Shown: positions 5,987 through 12,528 of the stretch, piece after piece
Layout of the letters: each line of letters begins with the position of its first letter
How positions within the stretch are numbered: position 1 is the stretch's first letter
Assembly: GCA_946405675.1 (NCBI GenBank)
Contig: CAMJIC010000027.1
Location: forward strand, 1 to 16,402
Direction: 5' to 3'
Source: an uncultured Clostridia bacterium
GTDB taxonomy: Bacteria > Bacillota > Clostridia > Lachnospirales > Lachnospiraceae
Length of the DNA: 16,402 nt
Program-made: the position numbers and the translations under genes
The notes under the pieces: generated by a model
Told to the model about the DNA's origin: nothing
Databases searched by the model: none
The model's input: the letters and a program-made list of their open reading frames with translations, nothing else

Positions 5987-8941
5987 TCACTCACTTCTGA
6001 GCGCCGACACCGGATCCTGCCTGGATGCCTTGAAGGCCGGGATGAATCCGCCGATCAGGTTCAGGATCACGCAGAGCCCAATCAGGATGAGTGCCGCGCC
6101 GGCGGGCAGGAATGCCGATACCGGCTGATCCGTATAAGAATGAATCGCCATATTGATCGGGATCAGGGAAAGCAGGGTCAGCACGATGCCGAATATGCCT
6201 GCCATGATTCCGATGATGAACGTCTCTGCATTGAACACCTGGGTGATATTGTGCCGCGAGGCGCCCATCGCGCGCAGAATCCCGATCTCCTTGCGCCGCT
6301 CCAGGACAGAGATGTAGGTGATGATCCCGATCATGATAGAAGATACGATCAGAGAAACCGCAACGAAAGCGATCAGCACATAAGTAATCACATCAATGAT
6401 CGTTGTCACCGAGCTCATCAGGGATCCTACATAGTCCGTGTAGGAAATCACCTTCTCCGGATAGCCTTCCTTCTCCATGGTCGCATTGTACGCGTCCAGG
6501 ATGGCGATCACCGCATCCTTGCTTTCAAAGTTCTTCGGATAGATCGTGATCATCGCCGGCACATCCGGATCCGCGTAGCCGAATCTGAGCAGGTTCCCCC
6601 GAAGGCTCGCCTCCTGTTCCATGGACTGGGAGTAATACATCTGGCGCATCCGCTCCTCATCCATCTGGATCGTGATTGCTTCCGATATCTTGCTCTCATC
6701 TACCTGAAACAGCTCCATCAGGGCAGGGAGCAGGTCTTTGTTAAGCACTTCCTCCAGTGTAGGTGATTTTCCTGTCCGGCTCAGCTCCCGGATGATGCGG
6801 ACAGTCTGAACCGTACTCAGCCGTCCATGCTCCTCCAGCACCTTGTCCAGCCCTTCCCAGTCAAACTTCACAGCGTCCGGCAGCTTCTCCGGATGAATCT
6901 CAATCATGTCCGCTATTCCGGCAAAGAGGTTTGGATTCTGCGTTCCAAAAGCGGCTCCTGTCAGGACATCCACGTCCGGATGTGCCAGCTGCTCCTGTAC
7001 GATCTCACTGTCCGCCGCATCCTGAAGCAAAGAATCCATCAGCTCCGGGAGATAATCAATCCCCATCTCCACGATCCCGACCGCATTCTCCTTTTCCGGC
7101 ATGACGACGCCGCTGATCTGAATCTCCCTGGCATCCTCGAGCAAGCTGTTCATACGCTCCGGATCCTCCGCCCGGCTGATCCAGACGCCCAGTCTGGGAT
7201 CCTTTTCATACATCCTGCAGGCGGGCAGTACACGGAAGGAGATCCCGAGAAATTCCTCCGGGGCATACTCCCCTGACTTACGCATGGAGGTGTCCACAGC
7301 TTCCCCGTTCATGACATGGGAAATAATTTCATCCCGCTGGGAGACATCCTTCAGTCCCATCGTATAAAGCAGGTAATCCGGAACACCGCCGCCCGGCATC
7401 AGCACCAGCACGCACTCATTCATTTCCTGCGGCCAATGTCCGGCGAGCACCTTATAGGAGTCCTTGTACATCTCCTCCTTTTCCGGCAGCATACAGAACG
7501 TATCATTGCTGTTCCACACACTCAGTGCCGAAGTCAGGTTCTCATTCATGGAGATCCCCACAGCAGACATGGTCTGATCCGGGTTGACCTGACGATACCC
7601 GTTTTCTTCCTTGCGGTACACCTGCGGGCTGATCCCGTAGCTGTAGCTGACGCAACGCGTTACCTCATCAATCCCGCTGTATCCGCTGTCAAACCATCGT
7701 TTCAGGGACGCAAGGTCATTCGTCCCGGTCCCGGCGATCATGCTGCCCAGGATCTGCTGCTCCTTTACATGCCCGGTTTCTGTCTGTGGCGTCTGAACGC
7801 CGCCCATCATTCCCATCTGGGAAAATGCAGCCATCGTCGACTCCATCGAAAACGAGGAAGACGTGATCTGGAGCGGATACTCGCTGAGCGCATTCTCCTC
7901 CATCCGGTTGATATAATCATGGGCTCCCGTGGACAGCGACAGGATCAGCGCGATTCCCGTGATCCCGATCGACGCGGCAAAGGCTACCAGGATCGTCCTT
8001 GTCTTCTTGGAGAGCAGATTCGATACCGACAAAGACAGTGCCGTAAGAAATGACATGGAAGGCTTGCGCCCTGGCCGCAATACACCGGCCGGGTTCCTGT
8101 CCGTTTTCCCTGGTTCAGCATCCGCTTCCTGCTGGTTTTCGCAGCTGGAAGCCGCCTGCCCATCCGACCCGGAGTCTGACCGATGCTGCGCGCCGGATGC
8201 CTCCTGTTCATGATCTAAGGGCTGCTCTGCCTTCTCCGTGAGGCAGCTGCGCCCGCCAGCCGGGTCATAGGGATCGCTGTCGGACTTTACCCGCCCGTCC
8301 CTGAGCTTGATGATCCGGGTCGCATAGCGCTCCGCCAGCTCCGGATTATGGGTAACCATCACCACCAGATGATCCCTTGCCACCTGTGCAAGCAGCTCCA
8401 TCACCTGCTCTCCGGTATCGCTGTCCAGCGCGCCTGTCGGCTCATCCGCAAGCACGATCGTCGGATGGTTCACCAGAGCTCTGGCGATCGCCACCCGCTG
8501 CATCTGACCGCCGGAAAGCTGCATCGGCTTCTTATGCATCTGATCCCGCAGGCCGACTCTTTCCAGCTCCTTAGCCGCTCTTTCCCTGCGCTCACTCCGG
8601 CCAACTCCCGCAAGGGTCATCGCCAGCTCCACATTGCTCAGAAGCGACTGATGGGGGATCAGATTATAGCTCTGGAAAATAAACCCCACCGAATGATTCC
8701 TGTAGGCATCCCAGTCCCGGCTCTTATACTCCTTTGTCGGAATACCGTTGATCACCAGCTCCCCGCTGTCGCAGTGATCCAGACCCCCAATGATATTGAG
8801 CAGTGTTGTCTTCCCGGAACCGCTGGGTCCCAGGATCGCGACAAATTCACTTTCCCGAAACGACAAAGATACGCCGTCCAGAGCCTTCTGGACAAGCGTA
8901 CCTGTCTTGTATTCTTTATAAATATTTTTTATTTCCAGCAT
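5987..8941 (-). CDS. Fused ABC transporter, ATPase plus FtsX/MacB-type permease
   Basis: This 984-residue membrane protein starts with a complete ATPase domain (1-220): Walker A GPSGSGKTT (38-46), Q-loop Gln90, signature LSGGQMQRV (142-150), Walker B VLADEPTGALD with Glu167, and His198. A hydrophilic linker of about 75 residues (220-295, rich in Asp, Glu, Gln, Ser) follows. Then come the first membrane helix (about 316-338), an extracytoplasmic domain of roughly 480 residues, and three C-terminal helices of the FtsX fold, ending with the cytoplasmic FKASRQDPVSALRSE tail. Relatives act as mechanotransmission transporters for peptides, antibiotics or lipoproteins rather than as classic channels. 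I chose the ATG at 8941; a TTG at 8950 follows the TGA of the upstream gene directly. Only GGTG precedes it, so translation is probably coupled to the 119-residue gene. Confidence 0.92.
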   Translation of the reverse strand: MLEIKNIYKEYKTGTLVQKALDGVSLSFRESEFVAILGPSGSGKTTLLNIIGGLDHCDSGELVINGIPTKEYKSRDWDAYRNHSVGFIFQSYNLIPHQSLLSNVELAMTLAGVGRSERRERAAKELERVGLRDQMHKKPMQLSGGQMQRVAIARALVNHPTIVLADEPTGALDSDTGEQVMELLAQVARDHLVVMVTHNPELAERYATRIIKLRDGRVKSDSDPYDPAGGRSCLTEKAEQPLDHEQEASGAQHRSDSGSDGQAASSCENQQEADAEPGKTDRNPAGVLRPGRKPSMSFLTALSLSVSNLLSKKTRTILVAFAASIGITGIALILSLSTGAHDYINRMEENALSEYPLQITSSSFSMESTMAAFSQMGMMGGVQTPQTETGHVKEQQILGSMIAGTGTNDLASLKRWFDSGYSGIDEVTRCVSYSYGISPQVYRKEENGYRQVNPDQTMSAVGISMNENLTSALSVWNSNDTFCMLPEKEEMYKDSYKVLAGHWPQEMNECVLVLMPGGGVPDYLLYTMGLKDVSQRDEIISHVMNGEAVDTSMRKSGEYAPEEFLGISFRVLPACRMYEKDPRLGVWISRAEDPERMNSLLEDAREIQISGVVMPEKENAVGIVEMGIDYLPELMDSLLQDAADSEIVQEQLAHPDVDVLTGAAFGTQNPNLFAGIADMIEIHPEKLPDAVKFDWEGLDKVLEEHGRLSTVQTVRIIRELSRTGKSPTLEEVLNKDLLPALMELFQVDESKISEAITIQMDEERMRQMYYSQSMEQEASLRGNLLRFGYADPDVPAMITIYPKNFESKDAVIAILDAYNATMEKEGYPEKVISYTDYVGSLMSSVTTIIDVITYVLIAFVAVSLIVSSIMIGIITYISVLERRKEIGILRAMGASRHNITQVFNAETFIIGIMAGIFGIVLTLLSLIPINMAIHSYTDQPVSAFLPAGAALILIGLCVILNLIGGFIPAFKASRQDPVSALRSE

Positions 8942-8950
8942 AGGCACCAA

Positions 8951-9310
8951 TCACGCAGTAACTGTTTCTTCCTGTATCTGTGTCTCCGCTTCTGTCTCGG
9001 TTTCGCCGGTACCGAAATGCGCCTCGATGTCGGCTGCCGTGTTGTCCGCGATCTCCTGGACATCGTTGACAAACTGCTCCGCCTTCTTGTACTTGTCGCT
9101 TTCCTTAAGCTCAGACTCCAGCGTCTCCCTGCGCGACCTGGCCGCCTCAGAGACATCATCCACGATCCCTGCAGCCTCGTCCACGATCACATCCATATGC
9201 GCCTGAACCTTCTGCTCAAGCTCCGTATCCGACTGATAATCCCGTCCGGTGGAAACGCCTGCGCCAAACGAAAGAAACATCGACAAAATCCACGCCAAAA
9301 TCGCTTTCAT
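8951..9310 (-). CDS. Small exported or membrane-anchored helical protein, transporter partner
   Basis: This 119-residue protein has an N-terminal hydrophobic segment (MKAILAWILSMFLSFGAG) that reads as a signal peptide or membrane anchor without a lipobox Cys. The rest is highly charged and almost certainly helical, probably coiled coil (ELEQKVQAHMDVIVDEAAG, SRRETLESELKESDKYKKAE). It ends in an acidic Glu/Thr-rich tail. The ribosome binding site AGGAGGG is near perfect and a clear promoter lies 44 bases upstream. The stop is 9 bases before the ATG of the fused ABC transporter, so the two form an operon. I know no named family. By position it could be an extracytoplasmic accessory of that transporter, in the place MacA-type adaptors take elsewhere, but it has no recognisable adaptor domain. 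Confidence 0.8.
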   Translation of the reverse strand: MKAILAWILSMFLSFGAGVSTGRDYQSDTELEQKVQAHMDVIVDEAAGIVDDVSEAARSRRETLESELKESDKYKKAEQFVNDVQEIADNTAADIEAHFGTGETETEAETQIQEETVTA

Positions 9311-9353
9311 AAAGGAACCCTCCTATCTTATATCATTTCACAGATTTCATCTC

Positions 9354-9382
9354 ATTATATTAGAAAAGAATGAGCCTGTCAT
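9354..9382 (-). promoter_or_regulatory. Sigma-A promoter of the transporter operon
   Basis: On the minus strand ATGACA (9382-9377) and a perfect TATAAT (9359-9354) are separated by 17 bases. The predicted start is near 9347, giving a leader of about 37 bases with the AGGAGGG site. It should drive 9310 through 5987. Confidence 0.8.
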
Positions 9383-9394
9383 CCACTGTTTTAA

Positions 9395-9423
9395 CGAATA
9401 AAACCAAAGATCCCGCCTCGGTT
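9395..9423 (-). terminator. Candidate terminator of the PlsY-like gene
   Basis: In the minus-strand RNA AACCGAGG (9423-9416) pairs with CUUUGGUU (9409-9402), including two G-U pairs, over a 6-base loop, followed by a U-rich UUAUUCGUU. It begins 29 bases after the gene's stop. The stem is short, so strength is uncertain. Its 5' arm overlaps motif copy C. Confidence 0.45.
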
Positions 9424-9435
9424 ACAAGCCACACC
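9420..9435 (+). repeat. 16-bp intergenic motif, copy C
   Basis: GGTTACAAGCCACACC, on the plus strand, between the PlsY-like gene and the transporter operon promoter. Together with copy B in the same orientation it brackets the transporter operon. Confidence 0.5.
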
Positions 9436-9451
9436 TGATTTCATACAGCTT

Positions 9452-10087
9452 CTACTTCTTCGCCGCTACCCCCGCGGAGGACGGCGTCATGCCCGCCGGA
9501 ATCGCGTAGACTGTCTTCAGGAAATGGTTCTTGAACAGAACGGCCACACTGATGATGCTGTATGCAAGCCTGTAGGCAGGATTCAGATGAAGCACCTGAA
9601 GGATCAGCAAGAACGTCAGGAATACAAAATCCGTCCTGTAAAGATCCCGTTTGAAATGGATCCCGAAGCGTCCGATCACATATAACAGTACCGCCACGAT
9701 CAGCAGCCTTGTTTCCAGGAAAATGGCGATCATGGTTCCGAATGCCGCCGCGATCCCGACTCCGCCCCTGAACAGATTCAGGACGGAATACATATGTCCG
9801 AATACCGGAGCCAGGATGATCAGCGCAAACCAGCAGCCGGCTGCCTCCTGATCCAGCAAGCTCAACGCCGCCGCGACAGGAACGAACGCTTTCGCAAATT
9901 CCATGGCTGCAACCAGGGTGCCGACCTTCGCCCCGCAGATCCGGAACACATTCGCAGTTCCGGGGTTTCCGTCCCTGCTCGCCTCACGGATATCGATCCC
10001 GCAAAGCAGGTAAGGAATCAGATATGCATAGAGGACACTTCCTGACAGATATCCCCCTATCGTCAACAACAAAATCTCCAGCGTCAT
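9452..10087 (-). CDS. PlsY-like glycerol-3-phosphate acyltransferase family membrane protein, divergent
   Basis: This 211-residue protein has about five hydrophobic segments. It follows the order of PlsY, the enzyme that moves an acyl group from acyl-phosphate to glycerol-3-phosphate, the first step of phospholipid synthesis. The three loops are recognisable but altered. Motif 1 reads DGNPGTANVFR (39-49) where GSGNxGATNxxR is usual, so Ser is replaced by Asp. Motif 2 reads EFAKAFVPV (63-71), with Ala for the Gly of KGxxPV. Motif 3 reads FGHMYSVLNLFRGGVGIAA (96-114), with Val for the Lys of GGKGVAT. His98 and Asn104 remain. It may be a paralog with a different acceptor or donor. A TTG at 10123 extends the frame, but the ATG at 10087 fits PlsY N-termini and has AAGGG 8 bases before it. 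Confidence 0.8.
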   Translation of the reverse strand: MTLEILLLTIGGYLSGSVLYAYLIPYLLCGIDIREASRDGNPGTANVFRICGAKVGTLVAAMEFAKAFVPVAAALSLLDQEAAGCWFALIILAPVFGHMYSVLNLFRGGVGIAAAFGTMIAIFLETRLLIVAVLLYVIGRFGIHFKRDLYRTDFVFLTFLLILQVLHLNPAYRLAYSIISVAVLFKNHFLKTVYAIPAGMTPSSAGVAAKK

Positions 10088-10097
10088 ACGAAAAACC

Positions 10098-10113
10098 CTT
10101 GTACAAGCCAAAC
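10098..10113 (+). repeat. Degenerate copy of the 16-bp motif containing CTTGTACAAG
   Basis: GTACAAGCCAAAC here matches the core of copy C (TACAAGCCACAC) with one change. It overlaps a perfect 10-bp palindrome CTTGTACAAG (10098-10107) and lies just upstream of the PlsY-like ATG, so it could be an operator. About 12 of 16 consensus positions match. Confidence 0.3.
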
Positions 10114-10237
10114 AGGCGGACAAACTCCTCCCCGCCGTCTGCTCACCATTCCATCATTCTCATCCGCAATGAGGATGCCATATCTGCCAGCCTATTGTCA
10201 AGCAGTCTGATCGAACAATTGCGAATCTCACTCCCCG

Positions 10238-10253
10238 GGTGTGACTTGTACCC
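10238..10253 (-). repeat. 16-bp intergenic motif, copy D
   Basis: The minus strand reads GGGTACAAGTCACACC, starting at the stop codon of the PP2C sensor gene, the same placement as copy A at the AraC stop. The rest of the gap 10088-10237 holds no clear gene and only a short imperfect repeat around CATCC. Confidence 0.5.
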
Positions 10254-12436
10254 TACCGGTATTTCAGACAGAGCATCGTCATATCATCAAACTGAGGCGT
10301 GTCGCCGACAAAGTCATCGACCTGCCTTCGCACCTGACGAAGGAACTCCTTCAGGCTGGCCCTGTCGTATCCTGCCTCCCCATTCTGCGCGGATAGATCG
10401 ATTCCTTTCTCCAACGCTTCCAGCATCCGGTCGGTGCCGAACTGTTCTTCCTCGCTGTTGATCGCCTCAGGCAGTCCATCTGTATACAAAAACAGCATGT
10501 CTCCCGGATCCAGCTTCCAGGTACATTCCTTGTAATAAATTCCTGTCATTCCGCCCATCGGAATACCATGACTGTCCTTTTCCAGGATAAATCCTTTTCC
10601 TTTCCGGTAGAAAACCGGATATTCATGTCCCGCGCATGCAGATACCATTTCCCCGGTGGAGATCGTCAGGATGCCCAGCCATACCGTGACAAACATATCA
10701 TCCTCGTTTCCTTCGCACAGCAGGTCATTCACCTTTGAAAGGATGCTGGCAGGGCCGTCATAGATACCGGACAAAGCTGCATTTTTGATCATCGTCTTGG
10801 AAACGACCATGAACAGTGCCGCCGGTACGCCCTTACCCGAAACATCTGCCATGATAACCGCCAGATGATCCTCATCAACCAGAAAGAAATCATAGAAATC
10901 TCCGCCCACTTCCTTTGCAGGCTCCATTGTCGCATACAGGTCGAATTCGCTCCTGCCCGGAAAAGCCGGGAAATGATTCGGAAGCATATTTCTCTGAATG
11001 TCAGCCGCGACGGAAAGCTCCGTATCCAGCCGCTGCTTCTCTGCAGTGATCTGCACGATCTCCCCGACGTACCCCTTCATCTTGACGGACATACGCTCGA
11101 AGGCATCCGCAAGCAGCTCGATCTCATCTCCGGTCCGCATGCTGTCATCCACCCGGAAATCCATGTCCTCCCCCTTCATCGCCTGGACACGATTGGTCAT
11201 TCCCATGATCGGCCGCACCAGTCCTGTCGAGAAATACATGGATACAAATACCGCAAGGAGAAGAAGCACCCCTCCGATGGAAAGCGTCAATATGATATTA
11301 CGCCTTGCGCTGTTGCCCACATCTACGCTGGACTCCTCCATGACGGAATTCGTCTGCTCCAGGAGCAGATATGTCGTGCGGTTCAGATCCTCCCGCGAGA
11401 TCGTCAGAAGCTGCGTCCATCCCACGGTCTCTACCGGTGCATAGGCAACATAGGTATCCACTCCATCGATCGAAATCATGGAAAACCCCACGTCCCCGGA
11501 AAGCGCTTCATTAAGCAGTGAAACAAGCTCGACGTTGCTGCTTTCCTTCAGGCTTTTCAGATGATTCTCCGCAAGCCCCAGTTCACCGGAGCTGTAAGAG
11601 GAATAGACAAGGTTCCCATTGGAATTGATCAGGCAGGACTTCGTGTATTCCCCTAGATGCGAATGCGCCACAATATCTCCCAGCACATCCAGATCCAGAG
11701 AACCTCCGCACACTGCTGCCAGCTTGCCGTCAAGAAATACCGGAACGCCCACCATGATCTGAAGGGAATCAAAAAAATAATCCTGGTTCACCGGCGCAAA
11801 ATAGGTTCCCTCATGGACCACCGCGCCTGCATACCAGGGCCGTGTCCGGGCAGGAAAGGAGATAAGCTTTCCATCCTTGTCAAATTTCGCCTCAGGCACA
11901 TTGTCCATCATAATACTGGCTCCGCCCTCCAGGCTCACCACGCAGTCCATCAGGGAATTCGATCCGACCACCAGCTCCTTCATCATGGGCGCCAGGCATC
12001 CGATCCTGCCAATCTGTTCCTGAAGCGCCTCAGATGTCCTGTCGGCATCATCAGAATACATCAGCTGTGCCGTCATTTTCCCTGCGTCTTCCATGGAAGG
12101 AGGTGAAACCCGCTGGCCGGCCCCCCATGAAGGGGCCTGAAGGGCCGCCTCCACCTGCGCGGCAAGAACCTCCAGTGAATGCCGGATCGTCCGGAATTCA
12201 CCATTCAGTACAGTGGCCTCTGAAACCACATACTTCTGATAGCTCTCCGTCGCCTGCTCCCGCATGGAGGTTGACATGGTATCCAGGATCACCTCATTCT
12301 GGTCTTCGTTCATATCCCTCATGATCCTGGCAAAACGCCGTGTCTGAAGGATCCCCAGGATCATAAACAGTATGACCGCTACGGCGACCGGGATCAGGTA
12401 CATCCGAAATACTTTGTAATGAAGGCTATGTCTCAT
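10253..12436 (-). CDS. Membrane sensor PP2C phosphatase (Cache-like/HAMP/SpoIIE-RsbU type)
   Basis: This 727-residue protein is a transmembrane sensor with a serine/threonine phosphatase output. Helix 1 is at about 12-31. An extracytoplasmic Cache-like domain follows (about 45-375, with the typical ARTRPWYAGAV at 196-206 and LINSNGNLVYSS at 269-280). Helix 2 is at about 380-403, HAMP at about 404-457, a short coiled coil, then the PP2C domain (about 475-727). The phosphatase metal Asps are present: GGDFYD (Asp513), ADVSGKG (Asp531), YTDGLPEA (Asp653) and FDDMTM (717-718), so it should be active. Relatives dephosphorylate anti-anti-sigma proteins, but no STAS or anti-sigma gene is in this window. 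AGGAG lies 6 bases before the ATG, which overlaps the stop of the preceding 31-residue ORF. It probably acts with the substrate-binding protein encoded in the same operon. Confidence 0.93.
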   Translation of the reverse strand: MRHSLHYKVFRMYLIPVAVAVILFMILGILQTRRFARIMRDMNEDQNEVILDTMSTSMREQATESYQKYVVSEATVLNGEFRTIRHSLEVLAAQVEAALQAPSWGAGQRVSPPSMEDAGKMTAQLMYSDDADRTSEALQEQIGRIGCLAPMMKELVVGSNSLMDCVVSLEGGASIMMDNVPEAKFDKDGKLISFPARTRPWYAGAVVHEGTYFAPVNQDYFFDSLQIMVGVPVFLDGKLAAVCGGSLDLDVLGDIVAHSHLGEYTKSCLINSNGNLVYSSYSSGELGLAENHLKSLKESSNVELVSLLNEALSGDVGFSMISIDGVDTYVAYAPVETVGWTQLLTISREDLNRTTYLLLEQTNSVMEESSVDVGNSARRNIILTLSIGGVLLLLAVFVSMYFSTGLVRPIMGMTNRVQAMKGEDMDFRVDDSMRTGDEIELLADAFERMSVKMKGYVGEIVQITAEKQRLDTELSVAADIQRNMLPNHFPAFPGRSEFDLYATMEPAKEVGGDFYDFFLVDEDHLAVIMADVSGKGVPAALFMVVSKTMIKNAALSGIYDGPASILSKVNDLLCEGNEDDMFVTVWLGILTISTGEMVSACAGHEYPVFYRKGKGFILEKDSHGIPMGGMTGIYYKECTWKLDPGDMLFLYTDGLPEAINSEEEQFGTDRMLEALEKGIDLSAQNGEAGYDRASLKEFLRQVRRQVDDFVGDTPQFDDMTMLCLKYR

Positions 12437-12528
12437 CTGTGGCTCCTGTCTGTCTTCAGCTTCTGCCAGTCATACCTGAAAGCTTTGGATCTGTCGCGAA
12501 ATAACCTGTACATCTTGCGCCGGCTCAT
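12433..12528 (-). CDS. 31-residue small ORF between binding protein and sensor phosphatase
   Basis: A tiny basic peptide (MSRRKMYRLFRDRSKAF at its start, 10 Arg/Lys in the first 20 residues and 14 of 31 overall). Its ATG overlaps the stop of the substrate-binding protein gene and its TGA overlaps the ATG of the phosphatase gene, both as ATGA. GGAAGGA lies just before its ATG. The double overlap suggests it is translated and couples its neighbours. No family recognised. Its start resembles the peptide read from the 51-bp repeat, both having MY(K/R)LF..RS. It could be a coupling leader, a regulatory peptide, or the remnant of a longer gene. Confidence 0.55.
   Translation of the reverse strand: MSRRKMYRLFRDRSKAFRYDWQKLKTDRSHR
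12487..12513 (-). repeat. Diverged 27-bp core of the 51-bp repeat
   Basis: The minus strand from 12513 reads ATGTACAGGTTATT and ends ACAGATCC. It matches 22 of 27 bases of 2630-2656 in repeat P1, with no gap, and all five differences are transitions. It lies within the 31-residue ORF in the same frame as the peptide read from P1. The promoter-like -35 of P1 is not conserved here. Confidence 0.5.

Noticed and set aside
10088..10123. TTG start at 10123 for the PlsY-like protein
   Set aside because: The purine-rich site is too close to the TTG and the added residues do not fit PlsY N-termini; the ATG at 10087 fits better.
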